Origin: Rostratula benghalensis
Taxonomy: Eukaryota > Chordata > Aves > Charadriiformes > Rostratulidae
Reading direction: 5' to 3'
Length of the DNA: 64,000 bases
NCBI GenBank assembly: GCA_013399305.1
Contig: VXAI01000197.1
Coordinates: forward strand, 609,900-673,899
Under the pieces are notes generated by a model, which saw nothing but the letters and a program-made list of their open reading frames with translations, was not told the origin of the DNA and did not search any database. This document shows, piece by piece, positions 38,428 to 50,400 of the stretch (its first letter is position 1; the number at the start of each line of letters is the position of its first letter). The position numbers and the translations under genes are program-made.

Positions 38428-41344
38428 GAACTGCCAGAGGCAATACTGCCCATATTCCTTCCATTCAGCATAAAAGGTAACCCTTCTTCAAATTCCCAGA
38501 TCAACACTCTTGAAGGAAAAGATGGGAAAAAAAGTTTCAATTACAGTACTTCAGTGTTTTTCAGGAATTTGGCTTTCCCTGCCAAGTAAATATATCTACC
38601 ATTAGTATAGTGAACACTATGAATATCTTTAAAAATGTGGTTTCTGCTACTTAGTTTCTTAAAATTGGTAGCCAGCTGTAGATCAGCCCCTTCTGGGGAG
38701 TCTCACAAAAGGATTTATGGAAGATGCCTGTGAGAAAATATTGAACATTCATACATATAGTAGCAACAATATAATAAAAGTATCTCCACTATTATTAAGC
38801 TGGGATGTCCCCATTTATCAGCTGTGATTTATACAGAACTGTCAGACATTTAGGGAGTCCAGGATGACAGAAATTTCAAATGCCATTACCAGATTTTTCA
38901 CTTAGTTTTCCATCTGAATTGCTATACTAGTACAAATGAAGTCAGAAAGTGGCTATTAGGATTTCTCCTTCCATAAGCAGGTCAAAGCAGCAGTCAGAAA
39001 GTGGAACTTAAGTGAAAAACAAAAAAAAATTGTCCTAATTTCTTACAGACTCGCATAAGAAGAATCGATTATCTGGAATGACAATTTAGGTAAAGACCCC
39101 TTCTTTTGCAACAGTGGCTCATTCTTTTTTTCCTACATTAATTAAATCACATGCAGAGCATAATATTCCAGACAAACTTCCATTGCATTAAAGTTCAGAA
39201 ATATGGTTCATTTCATTTAATAATTGCATCAGAACAGCCATTCTGTATTCATCATGGATGGGCCCCACTGAAATATTAAGTCAACTTTTGGGCAGGCCAC
39301 ACTTGCTAAGTTTCAATGTGTATTGGGGCTACAGCTCGAGAGGCACATTAGCAGTGTCTCTCCCCAAAGAGTGATGAAAAATGTGGGGTTTTTTTCTTAT
39401 CTGGAGTACAACAGGCATTAGCAAACAGATTCTTTTCATTTAATTAACTGAAAACCCTACAGTAGAGGAGAATATTTTCCAGTTGACCCAACATAAGAAC
39501 AACCTTCTTCATAAGGATTTGAGATAAAGCCCTGGTGTTCATGCAAATTACTATCTGAATAATAAAAATGTTTTATGCATATGTACAATTGAATAAATGA
39601 AAACTGGGAGTAGTACACTTCAAAACAAAACCTCAAAAAAAAACATCAAAGCAACTTTACTTTAAGACATTACAGTTTGGTTTGGATACAGAGTTGAAGA
39701 TGTCTGTTAAAAAGAAAGATATATCTTCCCTGCAGACATTCTGAATGCACTGCCTGGGGTTTTTTTGGCTTGTTTGTCTTATTTTGTTAGATCTAGACCT
39801 GAAATGGCAAACTTTTAATCTCAAAAATGATCTTCAGAAAATGTGTGGTTTTGTCAAAAATAGTGTCAACGTGACAATGTGGGAAAACATAATCTCCCTC
39901 TGTGCATAAATATTTGGCATTACAGTACTGTGTGGTGAATGCTGGTGCAAATGAGCAAAGGGGGATGGAGGGGAGAGTATAATGAAGAACTTCACTCAGA
40001 ATCTTCCTGTTTTTTTCTACTCAAACTGCATGTGAACCAAAGCATCCTGAAAACAGTGAGATACCTAGATATTTTCAGGCTTCTGAAAAAGCAGAATCAG
40101 CAATGCCAGATCATGAGGGGCAGTAATTAAGTGACTTCCAGTCATTTCAAGTGAAAACCTTAGAAATATGTGGTTTGCAGCAGGCTGAGATCACAAAATG
40201 TTACAACATTTTTAACTATCTTAATTTTCTGCAGTGGAATGTTTTCAAGCTTGTTTAAAACTCTTTCCCCCCCCCCATTGGTGAATGTAGCCCATGTTAC
40301 AGAATGTTAAATTCAGCACAGCTACTTATAAATTAACAAATCCATTTTAGGGTTGTTTTCTTTTTCAGTGTAAGAAACCTATGCCTATTTCAGTGAGGTT
40401 GTAATTGGCATAAAATTGTTGCTTTTTGACTGACAGTTAAAAGACTTTTTGGATGCATAGGAGTTTCAGCAGGAGCAAATGAAAACTATTTCCCTGGTGT
40501 CCCCCAACTTCTCTTCACTGATGACGAACTCAGGCTCTCCAGCTTCCTGAGAAGCAGCAAAGGTCTGCTGTAATATAATAAGGATGAGGCTTCCTGAAAA
40601 GAAAGACGTGGGGGAGGAAAAGAAAAAAAAAAAAAAAAAAGGCAAAAACTACAACAACAAAACCCAAACATTCAATGATTTATATTGAATGTTTTGAAAG
40701 GCTTGCAGCAAGAATTCAAATGTACCATTTTCTTAGCAGTGTTTTTTTCAGTCAAACCTTGGAAAGTCAGTCCTGTATGATGTAGCTGACTTTAATGCCA
40801 ACTGAAAAAGAAACAATAAATAAAAGCTAGTATTATTTGCATCTCAAAATGTAAAATAAGAAATATTTTCCTCTGCAAAACTTACTTTACAGACTAGATT
40901 TGAAAATAGTTGCTATGACTACCACAATACCGTTAAAGATATCTGCTTTAAAATGTCATCATCCTGCCATCGTGTGCCAATTTGAGGTACTGCTCACAAA
41001 GTCTGTCTATTTAATATTGATATTATGAGTCAGTTCTAAAACATGGATATTTCTATCACTAGAAAAATACATGTTGTAATATAAACATCAGTTTTAAATC
41101 CCTTGGAATTATTAATATGCTATGATGCTGAATGAGAACAGTTAATGCATATATAAAAATGTTATGTGAGGACTGGTTTTGCTTCTTTTACTTCAGAGCC
41201 AATGCTCTATAATATAAACAGTCGGGAAACAAACAGATAACTCGATGACATTGGTAACATTAACACCTTACTTGAAGTAAACTGAGTAATTTCAGTCTTG
41301 GGCTTTCCTCCTTTGTCCCAGTTTTATTAAATTCCAGACTGTGT
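38428..41344. other. Unique non-coding sequence with homopolymers
   Basis: No supported gene. It contains a C10 run (40267-40276) and an A18 run (40623-40640) preceded by a purine-rich stretch from about 40586. The 61-codon frame across the latter is an artefact of low-complexity sequence. Confidence 0.55.
40623..40640. repeat. Poly(A) run, 18 bases
   Basis: Uninterrupted A18 at the end of a purine-rich (GGGGGAGGAAAAG) tract, followed by a CAA-rich segment. Confidence 0.95.
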
Positions 41345-42055
41345 AGAACCACAGATTCACAGAATCTTCATGGTTGGGAAGGACCTCTGAGATCATCAAG
41401 TCCAACGATACACACACAAAACCCCCTCCATCTCAGCCACTAGCGCATGCCACTAGAGTGTGCCCTGAAGTGCCACATCTACAAGTTTCTTAAATACCTC
41501 CAGGCAGGCTGTTCCAGTTCAGGTTCCAGCCTGACCACCCTCTCAGTAAAGTAATTCTTCATAATATCTAATCTAAACCTCCCTGTTGCAATTTAGACCA
41601 TTTCCTCTGGTCCAGTTACTATTCCCTTGGGAGAAGAGGCCAAGACCCACCTCTCTACAACCTCCTTTCAAGTAGTTGTAGAGCGCAATGAGGTCTCCCC
41701 TCAGCCTCCTCTTCTCCAAACTAAACATGCCCAGTTCCCTCAGCCTCTCTTTGTAGGACTTGTTCTCTACACCCCGTCCAGCTTGGTAGCTCTCCTTTGT
41801 GTCCAGCACTTTGACATCCTTCTTGTAGTGAGGGGCCCAGAACTGCACACAGTACTTGAAGTGAGGCCTCACCAGTGCCAAATACAGGGGCACAATCAGT
41901 TCCCTTCTCCTGCTGGCCACGCTATTGCTGATACAAGTGAGGATGCTGTTGGCTTTCTTGGCCACCTGCTGGCTCATGTTAAGCCAGCTGTCCACCAGCA
42001 ACTACAGGTCCTTTTTTACTGGGCAGCTTTCACTCATCTTGCACCCCGTTGCTAT
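41345..42055 (-). mobile_element. CR1 LINE, 5'-truncated, ~0.7 kb
   Basis: CR1 in reverse orientation. Its 3' tail is at the low-coordinate end ('AGAACCACAGATTCACAGAA', 'GGTTGGGAAGGACCTCTGAG', 'ATCATCAAGTCCAACG'), followed by 3' UTR and then the C-terminal part of ORF2 up to about 42055. The 3' end type (GGTTGGGAAGGACCTCTGAG) differs from the other copies in this window, so it belongs to a different CR1 lineage. It is truncated well inside ORF2. Confidence 0.95.
41573..42001 (-). pseudogene. CR1 ORF2 (reverse transcriptase) C-terminal remnant
   Basis: A 142-codon open stretch of the CR1 ORF2 polyprotein, downstream of the reverse-transcriptase catalytic core. Visible conserved pieces are a '[11 protein letters not shown]' start region, '[16 protein letters not shown]' (about residues 44-59), '[18 protein letters not shown]' and '[15 protein letters not shown]' (about 99-113). 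In an intact element this region follows the FADD motif on the same protein, which copies CR1 RNA into DNA at the target site. The catalytic residues and the endonuclease domain are missing here. The segment around '[16 protein letters not shown]' departs from the family pattern, which suggests compensating frameshifts. It is a dead fragment; the methionine start is only the first ATG after truncation. Confidence 0.85.
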
Positions 42056-44221
42056 ACTAAATCATCTGTATTGATTAGGTATGCCATGTCAGATTACCCA
42101 GGCTTAGCAGACTGCACGCAGGACAAGGTGGTAAACAGAGGCAAAGCCGGTTTTTGTACCATTTAAGCTACAGAAACCAAATCTCTGTCAATGTCTGAGC
42201 ACGTAATCAGCTGGTTCCCAGATGTGTACCAGGGCAACATGTGGGCATGTGCCAACCTCTCCCTCCTCTTTGACAGGGAAATCCCAGTAACTGAGCACAA
42301 ACACAGAGTTTGGTTGTGTTTTTTTTTCTTTTGCACTACTGAACAGCCATAGGACGTCATCTGTTTGGAGTAGCAACCCCCCCGCTTCTATTTCGGCCTC
42401 GAAGTAAAAACACTGATCAAAAACCTTTCAAGCCACATAAATAAGGAGGTTGTGGCCTCTTTTCTCATCCACTTCTTTAGCTCTAGACGATGTTGTATTT
42501 ACATCACGCTCCTATCCCCTTCGCTGACAGATGCCAGTTTGCTGTATAAATACTGGAAGAGGGAGATGATATGTTGCCAGCTGGCCAACATGAAAGTGAA
42601 TTCACACAACGCTGATCTGTACTCCTGAGCTACTGAATATATCCCTTTTACCGTGTAAATATTTAAAAAATCAAAATGGCCGAAATAACTCAGGACTCCC
42701 AGGAAGAAAGCATTCACAGCTTCCATAAAACCTCAAACTCAGAAAGTGTGATTGAAAGTAAATCACTGAAACTCTCTAGCCAGCTGTTACAGATGAAGCA
42801 AAGCATTCACTAAGAAATTATTTTAAAATCTCCATAAGGAACCTGAAATATCCCTGCTCCAGCTGAGGCAGGTTATAGCTGTTAACTGTCCATGTATAAC
42901 CTTATCAACTAAGATAACTCACAAATGGGAAGCTATGCTGTATCCAGAGCAGAGCAACTCAATATTGGCAGGGCTGATAAAATGTTTTACATCTATTGCA
43001 ATGCTGCCATTGCACACATTTATGTCCCTCCAACGGCAGCCAGCCACTGGCAAGCTCTGTATAACGTTCTCTAACCAAAAGTACTTCCATTTCTTCATTT
43101 AGTTTTCTACACTGTTTCCTCTTATGATCAGAAATGAGATTAAAGACTGCTACTAAGAACAGAGCCATCAGAAGCAACCAGCATATCTAGTCCTTCCCCT
43201 CTCTTTGACTGATGGATTTGGTGTCTGCTCTGACACCAAAGACCTAATCTTGCAAATAGCTACTCACACAAATAATCCCATTGACTGTAGTGAAAGTACT
43301 TCCCAGGTTTGCAGAATGCCCTCCTTCTGCTATGCATGTGCTGTAGCCATTACTCAGCGACTCAAGCAGCTGATGAGTACTGAATTTAATTAGACTTTCA
43401 GGGCAAAATCCAATGGGTTTACAGTGGTACAAGCACCACGTCTCCTCTGCAAGAGTTAACAATTCACTCTTCAAAAGCATTTTACCTCAACCATTTATCT
43501 GGTTATGCTTTACTTCAAGCAAATCTAAATTCATGAACGGGTCAAAAACAAACCCCGAACTAAGGACTATTCTTCTGGGTCAAGGCTAACAGTGCTTGGG
43601 AAGCTAAAATTAATCCTTCTGTTTAATTTGTGGTAGCAGAGATACCCAAGTCTCTGATTCTTGAAATAGTACCAAACATATGCAATTGACTCAGCATTGC
43701 TTCCTGCCACAGTTTATTGCATTTGGATGCTGCAAATTTCCCTCTGCACCCCAATGCCCATTTTTACAACAGGAGCTGTTGTTTGTGGTGAGTGTTTCCA
43801 CTGCCTTGCGGCACAGGAGGGCCCTCTCCTATCTCGGGCCATTAGATTTAAGCAATATCCAAATAAATAATGATAAGGTTTCCTGTGGTTATAGTGTGTT
43901 GTAGCATAGAATAAATTGAAACCATGACAAGGGCATAATGGGAAATTTATGGAACAGAGGGAAAAAGCTGGCACTCACGTCTGATCTGCTCCACAGGTCT
44001 GTGTTGCTCACAGGGCAAGCTCAGAGCAGGAGAGTGTCCATCTCCTCTCTCCAGCAGTGTCTTTGGGTCCATTTAGGTAAAAATATCTGAGCTAAACAAA
44101 AATGACTCAGTGGGCTGAACTAGCCAGCTTTGTTCACAGATGTTAGCTGCACCAATAAATTTGAGTCGTGACCTCATTACAGAGCTGATAACAAGGTGGG
44201 TGGTAAAGAGAGAACTCTTAC
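42056..44221. other. Unique non-coding sequence
   Basis: No supported gene or transposon. Open frames are at most 86 codons and have no recognised motif. Confidence 0.55.
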
Positions 44222-44510
44222 AGGTTGGAAATATATGACTGGTAGAGATCTCAAGAGGTCATCTAGACTAGTCTCTTCCACTCCCCAAACCAGGAACTTA
44301 TGAATACACTTTTCGGATTACATCCACCCAACCACTTGATTTTTAAGCATGTTCTCAAAAAAACTTACTGGTGATAGGGACTACACGTTATCGCAGAAAA
44401 TCTACTTAGTGCTTCCCTGTTCTTACTTTCTACTTTCAGGAATTATTTTGTACTGTCTGAAAAATCTCTGCAACTTTGTGTAGTTTATGTCTTCTGTGCT
44501 GTGCGTTGGT
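44222..44510 (-). mobile_element. Ancient CR1 LINE 3' fragment
   Basis: A diverged CR1 end in reverse orientation. 'AGGTTGGAAATATATGACTG', 'GATCTCAAGAGGTCATCTAG' and 'ACTAGTCTCTTCCA' match the terminal block of an older CR1 type. They are followed by 'AAGCATGTTCTCAAAAAAAC', 'GGTGATAGGGACTACAC' and 'TCTGCAACTTTGTGTAG' in the expected order for the 3' UTR and ORF2 end. No coding capacity remains. The far edge is uncertain by tens of bases. Confidence 0.65.
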
Positions 44511-45599
44511 ATGTTAACATTTAATTCATTATATGTGCAGTGTGGCCCCTTATTTGAAAGCATTTCATGGGTGTATTTCTATTCTCAGCAATCCTGGATC
44601 AAATTCATTGCATCCAGCAAACTGTCTCATTACCTCTGAGTGGAGACCCTTACACTGTGCAGTGCCTCGCTGTTGGAGCACACCTGATGTGTCATTTCCT
44701 TCTTTGATCTTTAGAACTAATATTGTCCAAAATTCTTCCTTAAGCATTCACCTGTACATTTTCTGAAGAAAAAAAAAAGTCATGATACTAGAGAAGATGC
44801 ATTTGAAAATATCTCTTTGCTTGTGCACAGTGGGATGGAATATCCTCCATAGGTCCACAAACAAACCTTGCAGGCTACAAGCTGGGTAAGCCTTTACACC
44901 TTTTTGCCTGTGATGTGCCATTCACGCATTGGTGTGAAACCCTTTCATGAGCCAAAGAACAGTTCACTTCACCCCATACTTCCCAGTCCTGCACTTTGCG
45001 AGGTGTCTGGCAGTTACTTTACTTGTGCACACTATTTGTGCAGATGGGTCATGAGAACAAGTTGAAGCACTGGACCACACAGCTCACCTGTTAACCCAGT
45101 CCCTAGGTCTGTATTGAGATGATTCAACAAAACATTCTTGTGACTTTTGTGTATGAAATTGGCAAACTTTTAAATACTGGCATCATACTGGCAGCTAACT
45201 GAAGAATTGCAACCCTACTATCAAACCTGATGGTCTAACTCTTATTTCATTTTTTGCTAATTCTATACTATATTTTTTCTCCATTACATGTAGTTTGAGG
45301 TCTTTGCTTCTGTTACCAGATTTCAATATGGTTTTGTTGTCACACTTGTATGAGGCTGATGCAAGCTGACTGCTATTCTTAGTTGTTTCAGTCCTCACAC
45401 TACTTCACGTTGCTTCAGTTTGCTGAACTAGGAAACATTAATTTGGGCAGTCTTGTCACTGACTTTCTTTTGCTGTTGACTATTTGTTACTATTGTTATA
45501 ACAAACTCCTCTGTTTATGGCAGTTTTGTACTCGAATTAGCCGGTAGGAAACTTTTGTATCTTTAGGGGGAACAAAGTAGCAAACAAAGCTGCCTTATC
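44511..45599. other. Unique non-coding sequence
   Basis: No supported gene or transposon. Confidence 0.55.
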
Positions 45600-45655
45600 T
45601 TCATAGGAATAAGAGTTGGAAAATGCCTGCCAGATCATCAAATTAATCACACTAT
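45600..45655 (-). mobile_element. CR1 LINE 3' tail remnant (probable)
   Basis: About 55 bases reading 'TCATAGGAATAAGAGTTGG', 'AAAATGCCTGCCAGATCATC', 'AAATTAATCACA'. This matches the reverse complement of a CR1 terminus (the AGTTGGAAAGGGCC...AGATCATCAAGTCCAA type). The match is short and stops abruptly. Confidence 0.55.
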
Positions 45656-46769
45656 AAGTAGGAGACTATTGCCTTTATTTCTGTCCCAACTGTCAGCAAC
45701 CTGAAATGGAGGAAGCAATTTTCTTTGATTGCAGATTTGGCTTCTAGCTCCTGGTCCACAACCAGACTGTGGCTCTGGGCAGGTGGAACCATGTTCCTGA
45801 GCACTGTGGGTTTGCAGCCAGAAGCCAGTGCTTCATCTGTCCGTCTCCATCATTGCTGTGCAGAACCAGGGGACAACACAATTCTTGAATTAATTTCCCT
45901 GAGAATTAAAGCTCTCCACAGATACTGAATGTGTCTTTTGGGTTGGGAGAGTACTTTACACAGTACTTTACATTTCCTGCATTAGTAATTTTTTTTATTC
46001 CTCATTTTTAGTACAACCCATGTTTGAGACTTAGCAAGTTAGGATGCAGAGAGGGAAGGCAATACTTGCAGAGTATGAATTCTTGCCAATCAAAGATAAT
46101 TGTGCCAGATGCCCAGAAACTGTAAAGCGAAAAATCTTCTTGGTGGTAAGGTGATTATTCCCTGCAGCTATGTCATGTACACTTGAAGTCATCTCTGCAC
46201 TCAAGAAGATACATATTTGATATCTATCTGAATAATCAGATATAAGACTTTTCATTCATCTCCACTGAAAGCAAAGCAAATTGAAGGGAATGGAGAGTTC
46301 CCTTTGCAGCCCACAAACTGTGGGCAAATGAAAAAAACAACACTGATTATCTTGTTTTGGTTTACGTAACAGTCAGACACTCTACATGGTAAAACTGGCC
46401 TACCATTGCACAAAGAATCATAGAATGATTAGAGTTGGAAGGGACCTTAAAGATCATTGAGTTCCAACCCCCCTGCCATGGGCAGGGACACCTCCCACCA
46501 GACCAGGTTGCTCAAAACCCCATCCAGCCTGGCCTTGAACACTCCCAGGGATGGGGCTTCCACAACTTCTTTGGGCAAGTTCCAGTGTTCATGTGCCTGT
46601 TCCTGATCCAGTGCCTCACCACCCTCACAGTAAAGTATTTCTTCTTAGTATCTAATCTGAATTTCCCCTCTTTCAATTTAAAACCATTAGTCCTCATCCT
46701 ATTGCTGCATTCCCTGATAGAGTCCATCCCCATCTCTCCTGTAAGTTCCCTTTAGGTACTGAAAGGCCG

Positions 46770-47322
46770 CTATAAGGTCTCCCTGGAGACTTCTCTTCTC
46801 CAGAAGAATCCTAACTCTTGCAGCCTGTCTTCATAGGAGATGTGCTCCAGAACCCTAATCATGCTCGTGTCCCTCTGCTGGACCCATTCCAGTGGGTCCA
46901 TGTCCTTCCTGTGTTGAGGACTCGAAAGCTGGACACAATGCTCCAGCTGGGGTCTCACAAGAGCAGAGTAGAGGGACAGAATCACCTGCTGTGACCTGCT
47001 GGCCATGTTTCAGAGAACCACAGAATCACAGAATATCAGAATATCAGGGATTGAAAGAGACCTTGAAAGATCATCTAGTGCAATTCCCTTGTCGCAACAG
47101 GAACAGAATTTCTTTTGATGCAGCCCAGGCTTTCTGGTCTGCCAGTGTGCATTGCTGGTTTATGTCGAGCTTCTCAGCCATGAGCACTTCCAAATCCTTC
47201 TCCTCAGAGCTGCTTTCAATCCATTCTCCACCCAGCCAGTATTTGTGTCTGGGATAGCTGTGTCCCTGCTGCAGGACCCTGCACTTGGCCTGAATGAACC
47301 TCATGAGTTTGCATGGGGCCAC
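46770..47322 (-). pseudogene. CR1 ORF2 C-terminal remnant, broken and interrupted
   Basis: Two pieces of the CR1 ORF2 protein lie on the minus strand on either side of the nested insertion. The upstream piece (about 47110-47322) reads '[20 protein letters not shown]' then '[21 protein letters not shown]'-like sequence and '[17 protein letters not shown]', which is the segment after the FADD motif. The downstream piece (46770-47006) reads '[20 protein letters not shown]', 'LEHCVQLSSPQHRKDM' and 'ISYEDRLQELGFF'. The order and content match CR1 ORF2, but the insertion and internal frame changes rule out any product. Confidence 0.85.
47012..47108 (-). mobile_element. Short CR1 3' end nested inside an older CR1
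   Basis: A 97-base CR1 terminus in reverse orientation: 'AGAGAACCACAGAATCACAG', 'AATATCAGGGATTGAAAGAG', 'ACCTTGAAAGATCATCTAG'. It is flanked on both sides by TTTC (47008-47011 and 47109-47112), which fits a 4-base target duplication. Removing one TTTC plus the insert restores the outer element's expected 'CATG...CTTTTGATGCAG' junction. It belongs to the same subfamily as the copy at 57175-58278. Confidence 0.9.
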
Positions 47323-47440
47323 CTCTCAATCCTGTCCAGGTCCCTCTGGATGGTGTCCCTTCCTTCCCGCATGTCGACTGCGCCACACAGCTCGGTGTCA
47401 TCAGCAAACTTGCTGAGGGCATGCTGTATCCCACTGTCCT

Positions 47441-50400
47441 GGTCTCAAAATGTTAAAATGTTAAGTACATTTATGCACCTGCAAGAAGTTACAAAAGCTA
47501 GCTTTTTTATTTACTCATATAGTTTTATTTTTTTCCCCACAGAAGATGGGATAATGTACAAATACAAAGAACTCAAAAGCAAAACCATAGAATGAGCCCA
47601 CTGCCTCCCATGCCTGAATACGCTGTGCAGAACATGCACAGCTGTTCAGAGAGCAGCTCCATGGAGTTACACAAAAGTAGACCATGGTCTGCTGCAACAC
47701 CAGCATCTTACCAACCTTTACTGTCAAAGCATCTCTGGTGTTCAGTGTGCAACACAGATAAAGTGCAAAAACTCATGAGCATTAAGAAAATATAGGGAAA
47801 TTATTGATTTTGTGAAAACACCGTTCCCCAGACGTTTTTCAAGATTTACTGCAAATTTACCTTCCCCTGTTGCTAACATTATTTCTGTTATAGTATTTGA
47901 CATAAAGAATAATTTATTGGTATTATAATATGTATGCATTAACTCAGCTGTATAACTCAGCACTTACTGAGCATTATCCTTTGTTGTGCTAATGGGGATT
48001 TTGGCTTCCTTCTATTTTCATTGTTAAGTCATTCAACTAAGAGACAGTCACACAGTCTTTTACAGAGAGTGACTAAGTTTCACAGCAGTATATATCGAGA
48101 TGCAAAGGATCCTATCTAGTGACAGCTGCAAGGGGAATTTCTGTAAGCTGAATGCAATCAGTGAATAGAAGCATAGCCAGCAATTTCAGAAATAACATTA
48201 CCGTGTCTGTGTGATTTACAGTGACCTGTTTTACCTCTGATCATAGTTGTTAAGGGCAGGAGTTCTAATGATACATAAGCTTCCTGGTGCTTCCCAGGTG
48301 ACTTCCAGGAGTGCTTTTCACACCAGTGCAGAGTAGGTCTGCAGGTCTCTGTGAGCCTTCTGGACACATCTCTTGCTTTGTCCTTTGTGGAAGAGAGCCA
48401 GATTCATCACTAATGTTTCCATGATAAGCCACGCAAATATTTGGTAAGCATCAATAGTGACAGTCTGTCTGTATCCATCCAGGCAATGTTCAATACCTTC
48501 TGGCTCCCCTCTCTGGAGTTGTTTTGCCCCAGACCTTAAAACTCTGCCTTCATTGTGGAAAAGCATTGAGTTCTGTTCTGATAGCAGGATAATTACTGCA
48601 CATTAGTTTGACTGCTGCAAAGTCCCAGTGGCACCAAGGACATTGCCCAACTTCAGGTAAGTCAGGTATCAAGTCTGGGAGGCTGGTCTTCTCTTATTGT
48701 TGATAAAGAAAGAGGCAAATCTTTCCAGAATGCAATTAAAGAAATTTTAAATAGAGGAGTAAATGCATAAAAATGCACATGTCCCTGCCAACAGTTTATT
48801 TGCAGAGAAGTCTACAGTATATTACCTTCACTAGCATCTTCATGTCTAAGGTAACCCTAAGTCTTTCTGAGGGGACACTGGCCTTTTGTGGGAATGAAAC
48901 AAGGCCCTTGGTATAGGAAGCCCTTATTATAACAGCATCCACCATTTGCTCGGTGCATTACATTGCCATAATGTCTGTACCTTCACTTCAAAACCAGCCT
49001 AATCTGCCCTGCATCCAAATATGCAAGTCTCCAGATGTAGGACTTCCACTCATACCCTCCAGTATTCATAACTATATACATGGGATGAATATTCAAAACT
49101 GTAATCTTGGCATGCCCTAGGCTAGTTCAGGGATGAAAAATATAACTTTTGATCACACTCTGTTCATGTGGAAAAGTTATGACAGCTGTTGTTATTTCAG
49201 TTCTCACAGGTAGGGAGTTAAATTACCTACAAATAGTCATACCAGGTGTAACCCAGAAGGGTTACAACTCCCAGCACTGGGAGTTATGCTGGTGCAGCCT
49301 GGCTCCCCACAGGCACAAGGACTTGCAAAGGGGTACCTGGAAGATAAGCTATAAAGCTGCCTTCTGTAGTGCTTACGTTAGGGGAAACCCCTACCTCCAT
49401 CCCACACATTCCCTGACCCTTCAGAGCTGGAACCAAGGTTTCTGGAGCAACTTCATGTGGTTTTGTTTGGTTTTTTAGCTTTATGCATCTTAAAAGACTA
49501 AGGAAATGGAGATTAAAACCTCACCCAAGGAGATTACTGGGTTTAAAATCAACTCAAGGACAGAACACAGTGAAAAAGGTAAACCTTGCTGTAACCGCTT
49601 TGAAATATGACTCATGTGGGTGGTTAAAGTGAGGGAAAGCAAAACACATTCATCTCAACATTTAGAGTTTGATCCTGCTCCCCCAATTTCTTTGACAAAT
49701 CTCCTGGTCCTACCTCATCAGCTGTAAATACGCATCTGTATACAACAGTAGCTAAACTCCAGCAGCAGGGGAAAGAAGTTAATATTCTTTCCTAGAGTCT
49801 GCCAGTTCATTTCAATGGTTATATGTGAGATAATGTTTTACTCCAAGAGTAATTTCTTTTGTTAGCAAGAACGGGAAGATAACCTCTTAGAAATACCTGC
49901 ACAAACCTATATCTGAGTGCTGTCTTTTTCCAATTTCCTACTAGCTACTCTCCAGACAGTCAGCAAAAACATCACAGGATTTACACAGCCAGCAACTCTA
50001 TAGGCAATGCAAAATTAATTGTAGTGTAGGAACAGGGTAAAAACCTGGCAAAGGAAGCAGATAGGGCTGGTGGAAAAAAAATGAAATCAAACAAGAGTTC
50101 TTAGAAAAGAGCAAATTTTAAAAACAAAATAATCACATTTGGGGGGGGAGGGGGAAGATCTCTTGGAGAAATTTGCTCAAAAAACCTTAAGTCTTGGAGA
50201 AATTATTAATTATTAATGGAGATTTGGAAAGTAAAGATGAAAGAAGCCTAAGAGGTTATCTACCCTACTTCCCTAACACTACAGTATTTCAAACTGTCTG
50301 TGCTCTTTCAGCACAAGAGCTGCCTTTGAGATGTACTCCTCCTTCTGTTATAGATGTTCATGCAACACATGTGAATCAAATCAAAGAGATGTGCTAAACT

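Larger units (their letters stand above)
46413..47440 (-). mobile_element. CR1 LINE, ~0.93 kb, split by a nested CR1
   Basis: CR1 in reverse orientation, starting at its tail ('AGAATCATAGAATGATTAG', 'AGTTGGAAGGGACCTTAAAG', 'CCATGGGCAGGGACACC') and running through the 3' UTR into ORF2 up to about 47440. The element is continuous in its own consensus except at 47008-47112. There a 97-base CR1 end of another subfamily is inserted, after which the outer copy resumes at 'CTTTTGATGCAGCCCAGG'. Many substitutions and broken frames mark it as clearly older than the insert. Confidence 0.94.

Noticed and set aside
41627..42166. 179-codon + strand open frame
   Set aside because: It is the antisense reading of CR1 ORF2 and 3' UTR, not an independent gene.
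47152..47595. 147-codon + strand open frame
   Set aside because: Mostly antisense to the CR1 copy at 46413-47440, running into low-complexity T-rich DNA.
50225..50290. CR1-like tail ('AGCCTAAGAGGTTATCTACC')
   Set aside because: The resemblance is limited to about 25 bases and no flanking CR1 blocks follow in order.
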